The notes: generated from the sequence alone by a model not told the origin. DNA of 64,000 bases from Polaromonas sp. (GCF_012927455.1 NZ_JABBPE010000015.1:62001-126000), one strand, 5' to 3'. Shown: positions 49,256 through 58,172, counted from the stretch's first letter. Program-made: numbers and translations.

Positions 49256-49807
49256 ATGTCTACGCATACGGCTTCCCGAACTCCGCGCAACTGCAATAAA
49301 CCGCTGGCCAATTTTTCGCAATGCCATCTGGGCATTGTTTCGAAGCTGCACGCCCTGGCGCAATTGCCGGTGCTGCTGGCGGCCGCCGTGCAGGCGCGCG
49401 AGGTAGCGGCCAGCACGCTGGCGCTGTTCAAGCTCTCGGTGCATGAGCACCATGCGGACGAGGAAAACGAGCTGTTTCCGGCCGTGCTGCGCAGCGCTGC
49501 CAAGGGCGCAGAAGTCTTGCGCGTCCAGGCCATGGTGCAGCGTCTGACTGCGGAGCACCGCGACATCGAAGCGCGCTGGAAAAAGCTGGAGCCGGCCGTC
49601 AAGGCCGCCACCAAAGCCGAACCGGTCGATCTGGACCATAAGGAGGTGCATGCCTTGGTGCGAGCCTACCTGGCGCATGCCCGTTACGAGGAGGAGCGCT
49701 TTTTTCCACTTGCCGAGCGCATCCTGGGCCGCGATGGCAACCACATGGCGGCGCTGGGCCTGGCGCTGCATTTGCGGCATGCACCTCTGACGGTGGGGCA
49801 TATTTAA
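49256..49807 (+). CDS. Hemerythrin-like HHE protein
   Basis: 183 residues. Helical bundle with candidate iron ligands: HLGIVSKLHAL, VHEHHADEENELFPAV, LTAEHRDIEARW and YEEERFFPLAERIL. Such proteins bind a di-iron centre and act in oxygen, NO or iron handling. ATG 49256 is the first good start after the divergent promoter region; an ATG 48 bases upstream is possible. Its pairing with a universal stress gene hints at a stress or oxygen response. Confidence 0.8.
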   Translation: MSTHTASRTPRNCNKPLANFSQCHLGIVSKLHALAQLPVLLAAAVQAREVAASTLALFKLSVHEHHADEENELFPAVLRSAAKGAEVLRVQAMVQRLTAEHRDIEARWKKLEPAVKAATKAEPVDLDHKEVHALVRAYLAHARYEEERFFPLAERILGRDGNHMAALGLALHLRHAPLTVGHI

Positions 49808-49830
49808 CGCTGCGTCATGATGACTTATTT

Positions 49831-49880
49831 GCTATAAAAAACATAGCTATTTGCGCCTGTTTTTATTGGGCTAGAGCCTT
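49831..49880 (-). repeat. Dispersed repeat family 1, copy K (- orientation)
   Basis: Arms GCTAT (49831-49835) and ATAGC (49843-49847), 7-base A-rich spacer, then TATTTGCGCCTGT and ATTGGGCTAGAGCC. Between convergent genes. Confidence 0.85.
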
Positions 49881-49905
49881 ATTTTCTCCGGAAATTGCCG
49901 CTTTT

Positions 49906-52900
49906 TCAGTGTTGCAGCTGCCGCGCCAGCAGCAGTGCCACATGAATCGCTTCGCGCTGCGCGCCGTCTCGGATCTGATGGCGGCAACTGGTGCCGTCGG
50001 CCACCACGATGGCATCGGGTTGCTGGCGCACCGCGGGCAGCAAGCTGAGTTCGGCCATTTGCATGGAGACCTCGTAGTGGCTGGCCTCGTAGCCAAAGCT
50101 GCCCGCCATGCCGCAGCAGCTCGATTCGATCAATTCAGGTTGCGCACCCGGAATCAGTTTGAGTACGTCCAGCATGGGGCTGACCGCGCCAAACGCTTTC
50201 TGGTGGCAGTGGCCGTGCAGCAAGATGGCCTGCGTGGCGGGCTTGAGCCTGGCCTTGAGCGCTTCCAGCTTGCCGGCGGCGGCCTCGCGCGCCAAAAATT
50301 CTTCCAGCAGCAGGGCGTGGCGGCTGATGGTTTGCGCGGCCTGATTCAATTCATCCAGGCCCATCACCAGTATTTCGTCGCGCATCGTTAACAGGCAAGA
50401 GGGCTCCAGTCCGACGATTGCGATGCCTCTTTCGGCAAAAGGCAGCAGCGCCGTGACCAGTTCGCGTGCCTTGGCTTTGGCTTGATCCACCATGCCGCTG
50501 GCCAGGTAAGTGCGACCGCAGCACAGGCTTTTGCCGTCTGATACTTTTTTAGTAGCAACATGCACCGTGTAGCCGGCCGCTTGCAGCACTTTTAATGCGG
50601 CACTGGCGTTGTCCGACTCAAAGTAGCCGTTGAATGTGTCGACGAACAGCACGACCGGTTTGCTGGCGCCTAAAACCTCTTCGCGCGTCGCGCTGGTGGG
50701 CGCCGAGTTGAAGAAGTTTTTGCTCTTCCACTGCGGCAGGGTGCGCCTGGCCGACAGGCCGGTCAGCTTTTCGCTCAAGGCGGCCAGGCCGGGGATTTTG
50801 TCGCGCAGATTGAGTAGCGGCGCCAGCCGGCTGGCCCAGCGGGCGTAGTCGGGCAGATAGGCCACCAGCTTGTCTTGCAATGTGTAGCCGTGTCTTGCCT
50901 TGTAGTGGTGCAAAAACTCGATCTTCATTTTGGCCATGTCGACGCCGGTGGGGCAGTCGCGCTTGCAGCCCTTGCAGCTGACGCACAGTTCCAAAGCCTC
51001 TTTGACCGCTTCGCTGGTGAAGGCGTCTTCGGCCTTGGTGCCTTCAAGCTGCCCACCCAACTGACCAGAGAGTGCCAGGCGCAGCGTGTTGGCGCGGCCC
51101 CGCGTCAAATGCTTTTCATCGCGCGTGACGCGGTAGCTCGGGCACATGGTGCCAGCGTCGAATTTCCTGCAGTGGCCGTTGTTGTTGCACATTTCGACGG
51201 CCTTGGCAAAGCCCTGGGCCGGGTCGCCACCGCTGCCGGGGGCGCTGGTTTGCTCGGTCAGCGGGTTGTTTTGCACGTTCCAGGCGCTCCAGTCCAGCGC
51301 GGTCTTGATCGGGATGACCCGGTAGCCGGGCGCAAAGCGCATCAAGCGGGTGTCGTCCATCTTGGGCGGGTTGACGATGCGCTGCGGGCAGAGCAGATTG
51401 AGCGGGTCCAAAAAGTTTTTGATCTGCGCAAACGCCTGCGTGATCTGCGGGCCAAACTGCCATTCAATCCATTCGCCTCGGCACAGGCCGTCGCCGTGCT
51501 CGCCGCTGTAGGCGCCCTTGTAGTGGCGCACCAGGGCCGAGGCCTCTTCGGCAATGGCCCGCATTTTGCTGGCCCCCTCGCGGCGCATGTCCAGAATCGG
51601 CCGCACATGCAGCGTACCGACCGACGCGTGGGCGTACCAGGTGCCTTTGCTGCCGTGTTTTCTGAAAACCTGTGTGAGCGCGTCGGTGTATTCAGCCAGG
51701 TGCTCCAGCGGCACGGCGCAGTCTTCAATAAAGCTGACCGGCTTGCCGTCGCCCTTGAGGCTCATCATGATGTTGAGTCCGGCCTTGCGCACTTCCCACA
51801 GGTTTTTCTGCGGCGCGTCGTCAATCATTTCGACCACCGAACCGGGCAAGCCCAGGTCGCCCATTAACTCCACCAGCTGCTTAATTTTTGGAAGGAGATC
51901 AGCCTTGGAGTTGCCTGAAAATTCAACCAGCAAAATGGCGTCGGGCCGGCCGATCAGCGCCGTCTTGACGGTGGCTGCAAAAGCCGGGTTTTGCAGCGAC
52001 AGCTCGATCATGGTGCGGTCTACCAGTTCAACGGCCGTCAGGGTTGCCGTCCCGGTCGCGCCGCCGCGTCCGTCCGAATTCGCCAACTTGACGATGTGCT
52101 GGGCCGAATCCATGGCCTGGTAAAACGTCGGGAAGTTAACCACGCCCAGCACCTTGGCGCGCGGCAATTCGCAAAGCGACAACTTCAATGACCGGGTCAG
52201 CGCCAGCGTGCCTTCGCTACCCACCAGCAGGTGCGCCAAATTGACTGAGCCGTCCGTCGTGTAGGGCCTTTCGTTCTGGTTGTTGAAGATGTCCAGGTTG
52301 TAGCCTCCCACGCGGCGCAGCACTTTGGGCCAGTGCGCCTGCAGTTGCGGCGCTAGCTGGTCGGACAGGGTCTTGATGTAGTCGCCTAGTTGCCGCGCCG
52401 CGCCGCTGGCCTTGTCGTAACGCCCAAGGGCCAAAAGGCTGCCGTCGGAGCGCCAAGCGGTGGCGCCCAGCACGTTGTGCACCATGTTGCCGTAGGCGAT
52501 GCTTCGGCTGCCGCAGGAATTGTTGCCGGCCATGCCCCCCAGCGTGGCTTGCGCGCTGGTGGACACATCGACCGGGTACCACAAACCGTGTGATTTCAAT
52601 GCAGCATTCAGGTGATCCAGCACCATGCCGGGCTCGACCTCGGCGCTGCGCTGCGTCAGGTCCAGGTTTAGCAGCTTGCGCACATGCTTGCTGTGGTCAA
52701 TCACCAGGCCCGCACCCACGGTCTGGCCGCACTGGCTGGTACCGCCGCCGCGCGGAACTATTGGCACCTGCAGATCGCGGCAAATATCCAGTGCGGTCTT
52801 CACCTCATCTGCCGAGCGCGGCACGAATACGCCTACCGGCATGACCTGGTAGATCGACGCATCGGTGGCGTAACGGCCACGGTCGGCGGCTGAGAACAGC

Positions 52901-53031
52901 ACCTCGCCCTGCGTTTGCGCCGCCAGCCGCGCCGCCAGCCGGCCCGCCACTTCATTGCTGGCGCGCGCCACCTCGTCGTAGGCCTGGGCCGCCGTTTCGC
53001 GGGTGATTTTCAGGGGCAGGGGGGCTGTCAT
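49906..53031 (-). CDS. Fused FAD-linked oxidase / Fe-S oxidoreductase (YdiJ- or GlcD-GlcF-type)
   Basis: 1041 residues. The N-terminal half is a PCMH-type FAD domain (VPRGGGTSQCGQTVG) with a C-terminal FAD-oxidase domain. Two [4Fe-4S] regions follow: CNNNGHCRKFDAGTMCP (about 614-630) and CVSCKGCKRDCP (about 682-693). Two CCG modules (CCGRTYLASG near 835, SSCCGMAGSFGYE near 970) end the protein. The layout equals E. coli YdiJ, a 2-hydroxyacid (D-2-hydroxyglutarate) dehydrogenase, and the fused glycolate/D-lactate enzymes. It passes electrons to quinone or a carrier. It is followed by the GntR gene upstream on the same strand and probably belongs to the same regulon. Confidence 0.9.
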   Translation of the reverse strand: MTAPLPLKITRETAAQAYDEVARASNEVAGRLAARLAAQTQGEVLFSAADRGRYATDASIYQVMPVGVFVPRSADEVKTALDICRDLQVPIVPRGGGTSQCGQTVGAGLVIDHSKHVRKLLNLDLTQRSAEVEPGMVLDHLNAALKSHGLWYPVDVSTSAQATLGGMAGNNSCGSRSIAYGNMVHNVLGATAWRSDGSLLALGRYDKASGAARQLGDYIKTLSDQLAPQLQAHWPKVLRRVGGYNLDIFNNQNERPYTTDGSVNLAHLLVGSEGTLALTRSLKLSLCELPRAKVLGVVNFPTFYQAMDSAQHIVKLANSDGRGGATGTATLTAVELVDRTMIELSLQNPAFAATVKTALIGRPDAILLVEFSGNSKADLLPKIKQLVELMGDLGLPGSVVEMIDDAPQKNLWEVRKAGLNIMMSLKGDGKPVSFIEDCAVPLEHLAEYTDALTQVFRKHGSKGTWYAHASVGTLHVRPILDMRREGASKMRAIAEEASALVRHYKGAYSGEHGDGLCRGEWIEWQFGPQITQAFAQIKNFLDPLNLLCPQRIVNPPKMDDTRLMRFAPGYRVIPIKTALDWSAWNVQNNPLTEQTSAPGSGGDPAQGFAKAVEMCNNNGHCRKFDAGTMCPSYRVTRDEKHLTRGRANTLRLALSGQLGGQLEGTKAEDAFTSEAVKEALELCVSCKGCKRDCPTGVDMAKMKIEFLHHYKARHGYTLQDKLVAYLPDYARWASRLAPLLNLRDKIPGLAALSEKLTGLSARRTLPQWKSKNFFNSAPTSATREEVLGASKPVVLFVDTFNGYFESDNASAALKVLQAAGYTVHVATKKVSDGKSLCCGRTYLASGMVDQAKAKARELVTALLPFAERGIAIVGLEPSCLLTMRDEILVMGLDELNQAAQTISRHALLLEEFLAREAAAGKLEALKARLKPATQAILLHGHCHQKAFGAVSPMLDVLKLIPGAQPELIESSCCGMAGSFGYEASHYEVSMQMAELSLLPAVRQQPDAIVVADGTSCRHQIRDGAQREAIHVALLLARQLQH

Positions 53032-53059
53032 TGTGGCTGGTGTGTCAGTGCTTTTTTAA

Positions 53060-53773
53060 TCAGGCCTTTGCAAGCGGCCGGCTTGCGGCAGCAGCGGCGC
53101 GCAGCTGCTGGACCACCACATCGCGCTTGTTGCCGAGGTGCGTCAGCAGCACGCTGCGCATGGCGGCGGCATCGCGCGCGGCCAGGGCGCTGATCATCCG
53201 CTCATGCTCCTGCATGGCGGTCTGCCATTTTTCTTCGTCCTTGTTCGAGCTAAAACGCAGTGCCTGCAGCCGTGCATTGAGTTGCTGGTAAGTAGCGGTG
53301 AGCACCGGGTTTTTGGCCGCCGCGTTGATGGCGTTGTGGATGGCCGCATTCAGCCGGTAATAGTTGGGCAGGTCACGGCGCGTGTAGGCGGCCAGCATTT
53401 CAAAGTGCATGGCCTTGACTTCAGCCAGCTCGGCGTCGCTGATGCGCTGGGCCGCCAGTTCACCCGATTGGGCTTCCAGCCCGGCCATGACCTCAAAGGT
53501 GTTGAGCACATCGGCTTCGCTGAGTGCCAGCGCAATCGCCCCGCGATTGGGCAACAACTCGACCAGGCCTTCGGCGGCAAGCATCTTGATGGCTTCCCGC
53601 AGTGGCGTGCGCGATACCTTGAGTTCTTCACTGAGCGCCCGCTCATTGAGTTTGGCACCGGGCGCGACGCGGTTTTCGACCAGCATCTGGCGCAAACGGT
53701 GCGCTGCCTGTTCGTGCAGGGCAGCCCGCGGAACCCGAGTCTTGGGGGCGATGGAAATGATTTCAGCTGACAT
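53060..53773 (-). CDS. GntR-family regulator with FCD domain (FadR subfamily)
   Basis: 237 residues. A winged helix (about 15-82, HRLRQMLVENRVAPGAKLNERALSEELKVSRTPLREAI, split) is followed by an all-helical FCD effector domain (about 90-225) with metal-ligand His residues in MHFEM, HNAIN and LLTHLGN. FCD regulators usually bind a small organic acid and dissociate from palindromic operators. Two such palindromes sit in the 116-base gap to the divergent aminotransferase gene, so it is the likely local repressor. The oxidase gene lies 28 bases downstream. Confidence 0.92.
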   Translation of the reverse strand: MSAEIISIAPKTRVPRAALHEQAAHRLRQMLVENRVAPGAKLNERALSEELKVSRTPLREAIKMLAAEGLVELLPNRGAIALALSEADVLNTFEVMAGLEAQSGELAAQRISDAELAEVKAMHFEMLAAYTRRDLPNYYRLNAAIHNAINAAAKNPVLTATYQQLNARLQALRFSSNKDEEKWQTAMQEHERMISALAARDAAAMRSVLLTHLGNKRDVVVQQLRAAAAASRPLAKA

Positions 53774-53781
53774 GGGTTAAA

Positions 53782-53795
53782 TTTTGTATGCAAAA
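53782..53795. promoter_or_regulatory. Candidate GntR operator O1 (14 bp)
   Basis: TTTTGTATGCAAAA, one base from a perfect palindrome, 9 bases upstream of the regulator start. Same consensus as O2, suggesting autoregulation. Confidence 0.7.
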
Positions 53796-53833
53796 AATAA
53801 GGCTGTCAAATCAATCGTTAACCCTAGGACTTG

Positions 53834-53862
53834 TTGACAAATAAATTTTGCATGCAAAAAAT
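53834..53862 (+). promoter_or_regulatory. Candidate promoter of the aminotransferase operon
   Basis: TTGACA at 53834-53839 is a consensus -35. The -10 is poor (AAAAAT or AAAATA around 53857-53863, 17-18 bases on). Operator O2 occupies the spacer, so bound regulator would block RNA polymerase. Confidence 0.55.
53846..53859. promoter_or_regulatory. Candidate GntR operator O2 (14 bp, perfect palindrome)
   Basis: TTTTGCATGCAAAA is a perfect palindrome, centred 64 bp from O1 (about six helical turns), located between the TTGACA and the aminotransferase start. Confidence 0.75.
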
Positions 53863-53889
53863 AGCTTCTTCATTCAGGAGTAGCCCGTC

Positions 53890-55110
53890 ATGTTGATGCT
53901 CGACTTTCACCCCACAGGACGACATTTTTTGCAGATACCCGGTCCGTCGCCGGTGCCCGACCGCATCCTGCGGGCCATGAGCCTGCCCACCATTGACCAC
54001 CGCGGCCCCGAATTTGCGGTGCTCGGCCTGAAGGTGCTGGCCGATATGCGGAAAATTTTCCAGACCTCGCAGCCCGTCATCATTTACCCGGCGTCTGGCA
54101 CCGGCGCCTGGGAAGCCGCGTTGGTCAACACGCTGAGCGCGGGCGACCCTGTGCTGATGTATGAAACCGGTCACTTTGCCGCGTTGTGGCAAAAGCTGGC
54201 CGCGCGGCTGGGCCTGAAAACCGAGGTGATTGGTACCCCCGGTGCGCAAGCTTGGCGCCATGGCGTGCAGGCCAGCCTGATTGAAGAGCGCCTGAAGCTC
54301 GATACGCAACACAGCATCAAGGCGGTCTGCGTGGTGCACAACGAAACCAGTACCGGCGTCACCAGCAACATCGCTGCCGTGCGCAGGGCGATGGATGCCG
54401 CCAGGCACCCGGCGCTGCTGCTGGTAGATACCATTTCGGGCCTGGCCTCGGCCGATTACCGCCACGACGAATGGGGCGTGGACGTGAGCATCAGCGGCTC
54501 GCAAAAAGGCTTGATGCTGCCGCCCGGCATCAGCTTTAACGTGCCGTCGGCCAAGGCGATTGAAGCCAGCAAAAAGGCCACGCTGCCCAAGGCTTTCTGG
54601 GCCTGGGACGAGATCATCGAGATGAACAAGGCCGGCTACTGGCCGTCCACGCCCAACACCAACTTGCTCTATGCGCTGAGCGAATCCTGCGACATGTTGC
54701 TTGAACACGGACTGCAGGCCGTGTTTGCCCGGCATCAGCGCTGGGGCGAGGGCGTGCGCGCCGCCGTCAAGGCCTGGGGACTGCAGATCCAGTGCGCCGA
54801 TGCGTCGCTGTATTCGCCCGTGTTGACCGGCGTGATGACGCCCGAAGGCGTGGATGCCGATGCCGTGCGCAAGATCATTTACCAGCGCTTTGACTGTTCA
54901 CTGGGCACCGGCCTGGGCAAGGTCAAAGGCAGGATGTTCCGCATCGGCCACCTGGGCGACTGCAACGACCTGACGCTGATGGCGGCCTTGAGCGGCTGCG
55001 AGATGGGTTTGAAGCTCTCCGGCGTGAAGCTGGCGGGCTCGGGCGTGCTGGCGGCGATGGATCACTTTTCAAGCCATGCCGCTGTTGTGCCAGAGCGCAG
55101 GGCGGCTTGA
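53890..55110 (+). CDS. Class V aminotransferase (serine/alanine-glyoxylate type)
   Basis: 406-residue fold-type I PLP enzyme. IPGPSPVPDRILRAM and YPASGTGAWEAALVN are the family N-terminal motifs, and the Schiff-base lysine is Lys206 in SISGSQKGLMLPPG. HNETSTGVTSN and TISGLASADY bind cofactor. Serine-glyoxylate aminotransferases convert glyoxylate and serine to glycine and hydroxypyruvate, but related enzymes use other amino donors, so the substrate stays open. AGGAG precedes ATG 53890 at a good distance. First gene of the operon controlled by the divergent GntR protein. Confidence 0.9.
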   Translation: MLMLDFHPTGRHFLQIPGPSPVPDRILRAMSLPTIDHRGPEFAVLGLKVLADMRKIFQTSQPVIIYPASGTGAWEAALVNTLSAGDPVLMYETGHFAALWQKLAARLGLKTEVIGTPGAQAWRHGVQASLIEERLKLDTQHSIKAVCVVHNETSTGVTSNIAAVRRAMDAARHPALLLVDTISGLASADYRHDEWGVDVSISGSQKGLMLPPGISFNVPSAKAIEASKKATLPKAFWAWDEIIEMNKAGYWPSTPNTNLLYALSESCDMLLEHGLQAVFARHQRWGEGVRAAVKAWGLQIQCADASLYSPVLTGVMTPEGVDADAVRKIIYQRFDCSLGTGLGKVKGRMFRIGHLGDCNDLTLMAALSGCEMGLKLSGVKLAGSGVLAAMDHFSSHAAVVPERRAA

Positions 55111-55125
55111 GCCGACAATCAATTT

Positions 55126-55177
55126 GCTATCAAATTAATAGCTGGTAGCGATTGTGCTGTAAGGTCTATAGGCCTTT
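55126..55177 (-). repeat. Dispersed repeat family 1, copy L (- orientation)
   Basis: Arms GCTAT (55126-55130) and ATAGC (55138-55142), 7-base spacer, then TGGTAGCGATTGTG and CTATAGGCC. Lies inside the operon, between the aminotransferase and binding-protein genes, and opposite to their transcription. Confidence 0.85.
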
Positions 55178-55201
55178 TTGTTTAATTATGGAGACAAAAT
55201 C

Positions 55202-56179
55202 ATGCATCGTAGAACTTTTATCAATGCCACAACCGCCACGGTGGCCACACTGGCCGCACCCATGCTGTGGGCGCAGAACCTGCCTAGCGGGGCGATCCGC
55301 ATCATCGTCGGCTTCGCGCCGGGCGGTGGCACCGACATTCTGGCGCGCGTCATCGCACAGAAGCTCTCGGTGATATGGAACACCACTGTGCTGGTCGAAA
55401 ACAAGGCCGGCGCGGCCGGCATGATTGCCGCCGATTACGTCGCCAAGCAGCCCAGCGACGGCAGCACGCTGTTGATGGCACACATCAATAGCCATGCCAT
55501 TGCGCCTGCATTGACGCCAAAAATGACCTACAACGTGGAGAACGACTTCACGCCTGTCGTGCTGGTGGGCGTGACGCCCAATTTGCTGATCTGCAATGAG
55601 CAGCAGCAGGCGCGCACCGTCAAGGACGTGGTCGAACTTTGCAGAAAGAATCCGGGCAAGATAAGTTTCGGTTCGGCCGGCAATGGTTCGGCGCAGCACC
55701 TGGCGCTGGAGATGTTCAAGCTGGCGGCCAAAATCGATGCCATTCATGTGCCTTACAAGGGCTCTGGCCCGATGCTGACCGATCTGATCGGCGGCCAGAT
55801 CAACTACAGCTTTGACACCATGACAGCGGCCACGCCTCACGTCAAAAGCGGCAAGGCGATTGCCATCGCGCAAACACGCCAGAAGCGCGCCACGGGGCAT
55901 CCGAATGTGCCCACCATGGCCGAATCGGGTTTTCCGGGCTTCGAGGCCACTACCTGGTATGGCCTGGTTGGTCCCGGTAAGCTGCCTGCGCCGCTAGCCA
56001 GACGCATGAACGAGGACATCAACAAGGTGCTGCAGATGCCCGACGTGGCTGAAAAGTTCGAGCAGTATGGCGCCGAGGATGGCGGCGGTTCGACTGAAAA
56101 GTTTGCGGATTTCATCAAGCTTGAGTCGAAGAAATGGGCCAAGGTCGTGAAAGAGGCCAATGTGAAGGGTGACGCATGA
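55202..56179 (+). CDS. Bug-family (TctC-like) periplasmic solute-binding protein
   Basis: 325 residues. A signal peptide with a near-Tat start (MHRRTF) and AQN cleavage region precedes the Bug fold: IRIIVGFAPGGGTDILAR, VENKAGAAGMIAADYVA and GSGPMLTDLIGGQI are conserved. Bug proteins bind carboxylates or amides for tripartite (TctAB) uptake, but many, as here, are orphans without membrane subunits. GGAG lies upstream of ATG 55202. The stop overlaps the CoA-transferase start (ATGA), so the binding protein is translationally linked to metabolism. Confidence 0.92.
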   Translation: MHRRTFINATTATVATLAAPMLWAQNLPSGAIRIIVGFAPGGGTDILARVIAQKLSVIWNTTVLVENKAGAAGMIAADYVAKQPSDGSTLLMAHINSHAIAPALTPKMTYNVENDFTPVVLVGVTPNLLICNEQQQARTVKDVVELCRKNPGKISFGSAGNGSAQHLALEMFKLAAKIDAIHVPYKGSGPMLTDLIGGQINYSFDTMTAATPHVKSGKAIAIAQTRQKRATGHPNVPTMAESGFPGFEATTWYGLVGPGKLPAPLARRMNEDINKVLQMPDVAEKFEQYGAEDGGGSTEKFADFIKLESKKWAKVVKEANVKGDA

Positions 56180-57399
56180 GTGGCATGGACAGCGGGGAAA
56201 AGCGCCCCCTGCCGCTTGCCGGCGTCCGTGTGCTGGACATCAGCCAGGTCATGGCCGGCCCGTATGCCTGCATGCTGCTGGCCGACCTGGGCGCCGACGT
56301 CATCAAGATCGAGCCGCCCGGCGGCGGCGACCAAACCCGTGGCGCCATGGGTTTCAAGATGAAGGGCCCCGATTCCATGGGCTTTCTCAACATGAACCGC
56401 AACAAGCGCAGCGTCGCGCTCAACCTCAAGTCCGATGCCGGACGCGAATTGCTGCTGCGTATGGTGAAGGACGCCGACATCCTGATCGAGAACTACCGTC
56501 CCGGCGCCATGAAGCGCCTGGGCCTGGGCTACGACGTGCTTAAGGAGATCAACCCACGGCTCATTTACACCAGCATTTCCGGCTTCGGCCAGACCGGTCC
56601 CTGGGCCGACCGCCCGGGCTTTGACTTGATGGCGCAGGCCATGTCCGGCGTGATGAGCGTGACCGGCTACCCGGGCGGCCCGCCGGTCAAGGCCGGCGTG
56701 CCGGTGGCCGACATCGGCTGCGCCCTGTTTGCGATTTACGGCACGTTGTCAGCCTACATCGGCGCCAAGACCACGGGCCAGGGCCAGTACATCGATGCGT
56801 CGCTGTTCGACTCGGCGCTGGCGTTTTCGGTCTGGGACATCTGCGACTACTGGGGCACCGGCAAGCCGCCCGAGCCGCTGGGAACGGCCAACAAGATGAC
56901 CGCGCCTTACCAGGCCATGGCCAGCGCCGACGGCTATTTCGTGATGGGCGCCAACAACCAGAAGTTGTGGCTCAAGCTGTGCGCGTTGATTCATCGGCCT
57001 GATCTGGCCGAGGACGCGCGCTTTTCCACCATCTCGCTGCGGCTGGCCAACCGGGCCACGCTGGAGGAGGAGCTGGAGCGCAGCTTTCGCCAGCAGCCCA
57101 AAGATTACTGGGTAGACACGCTGCTGGCGGCAGGCATTCCGGCCGGCCCCATCCTCACCTATCCGCAAGCGTTCGAGAGCGAGCACGGCCGGGCGCGCGA
57201 AATGCGAATGGAGATTGACCACCCGATTGAAGGCACGGTGCCCAACATCGGCTTTGCGGTCAAGCTCTCGGGCACGCCGCAGCAGGTGCGCCGCCATCCG
57301 CCGCTACTGGGCGAGCACAACGCCGAAGTGCTGGCCGAACTGGGTATCAGCGCCGATGAGCAGGCCGAACTCGAAGCGCAGGGCGCGTTCGCGCCATGA
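56176..57399 (+). CDS. CaiB/BaiF family CoA-transferase (type III)
   Basis: 407 residues. LAGVRVLDISQVMAGPYACMLLADLGADVIKIE is the family N-terminus (seen in pieces), NMNRNKRSVALNLK follows, and the catalytic Asp150 lies in GFDLMAQAMSG. Class III CoA-transferases move CoA between carboxylic acids, for example formyl-CoA/oxalate, carnitine or succinyl-CoA/citramalate. The substrate cannot be told from sequence. It overlaps both neighbours by ATGA, so all three operon enzymes are made together. Confidence 0.92.
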   Translation: MSGMDSGEKRPLPLAGVRVLDISQVMAGPYACMLLADLGADVIKIEPPGGGDQTRGAMGFKMKGPDSMGFLNMNRNKRSVALNLKSDAGRELLLRMVKDADILIENYRPGAMKRLGLGYDVLKEINPRLIYTSISGFGQTGPWADRPGFDLMAQAMSGVMSVTGYPGGPPVKAGVPVADIGCALFAIYGTLSAYIGAKTTGQGQYIDASLFDSALAFSVWDICDYWGTGKPPEPLGTANKMTAPYQAMASADGYFVMGANNQKLWLKLCALIHRPDLAEDARFSTISLRLANRATLEEELERSFRQQPKDYWVDTLLAAGIPAGPILTYPQAFESEHGRAREMRMEIDHPIEGTVPNIGFAVKLSGTPQQVRRHPPLLGEHNAEVLAELGISADEQAELEAQGAFAP

Positions 57400-58172
57400 G
57401 CGAAGGTACGACTCGCCTGAGCATCCAGGGCGGTGTGGCTTCGGTGACGTTTGACCGTCCCCGGGCGCGCAATGCCATGACCTGGGCGATGTACGAGCAA
57501 CTGGGCAAGATCTGCGAGCAGTTGCAGGCCGATGCTGCGGTCCGCGTGGTCACGTTTCGCGGCGCCGGCGGTGAAGCCTTCGTGGCTGGCACCGACATCG
57601 AACAGTTCAAGGCCTTTCACAGTGGCGATGACGGCGTGGCCTACGAGCGGCAGATCGACCAGTGCATCCAGCAGTTGGAAACGCTGCGCATGCCCACTGT
57701 GGCCGCGATTGAGGGCTGGGCAATTGGCGGCGGCCTGGCGATTGCCACGGCCTGCGATTTCCGCATTGCGACGCCTGCGTCCCGTTTTGGCGTGCCGATT
57801 GCCAAAACATTGGGCAACTGTTTGTCGGTGGCCAATCTTGCCCGGCTGAGCGCCGTATTCGGGATACCGCGCGTCAGGCGCATGCTGATGCTGGCGGAGG
57901 TGCTTGTCCCCGAGGAAGCGCTGAATTGCGGTTTTCTGCTGCAGATCAGCGAGGCTGGCGAAATCGAAGCTGTGTTGGCCCGGCTGTGCGAACGTCTTGG
58001 GACGCTGGCGCCCGTCACGCAAAGCGTGTCCAAGGAAGGCCTGCGCCGGCTGGTGAGTCAGAACTCGCCGGCTGATGAAGATTTGATCCGCCGTTGTTAT
58101 GGCAGCAATGATTTTCGGGAGGGCGTTGATGCGTTTGTGAGCAAGCGTCCTCCTGTCTGGAGCGGGGAATAA
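57396..58172 (+). CDS. Enoyl-CoA hydratase/isomerase family protein
   Basis: 258 residues with the crotonase fold. The oxyanion-hole segments are AFVAGTDIEQF and IEGWAIGGGLAIATACDFRIAT. In ordinary hydratases two glutamates catalyse; here the region reads NLARLSAVFGIPRVRRMLML with no obvious second Glu, so it could be an isomerase, hydrolase or lyase. It closes the operon that begins with the class V aminotransferase, and overlaps the CoA-transferase by four bases. A CoA-ester of the transported acid is the probable substrate. Confidence 0.88.
   Translation: MSEGTTRLSIQGGVASVTFDRPRARNAMTWAMYEQLGKICEQLQADAAVRVVTFRGAGGEAFVAGTDIEQFKAFHSGDDGVAYERQIDQCIQQLETLRMPTVAAIEGWAIGGGLAIATACDFRIATPASRFGVPIAKTLGNCLSVANLARLSAVFGIPRVRRMLMLAEVLVPEEALNCGFLLQISEAGEIEAVLARLCERLGTLAPVTQSVSKEGLRRLVSQNSPADEDLIRRCYGSNDFREGVDAFVSKRPPVWSGE

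Noticed and set aside
49145-49801. Upstream extension of the universal stress protein frame
   Set aside because: The open frame continues antisense to the hemerythrin-like gene, but the family N-terminus MFKHILLATDGS begins at 49144 and nothing upstream resembles a domain.
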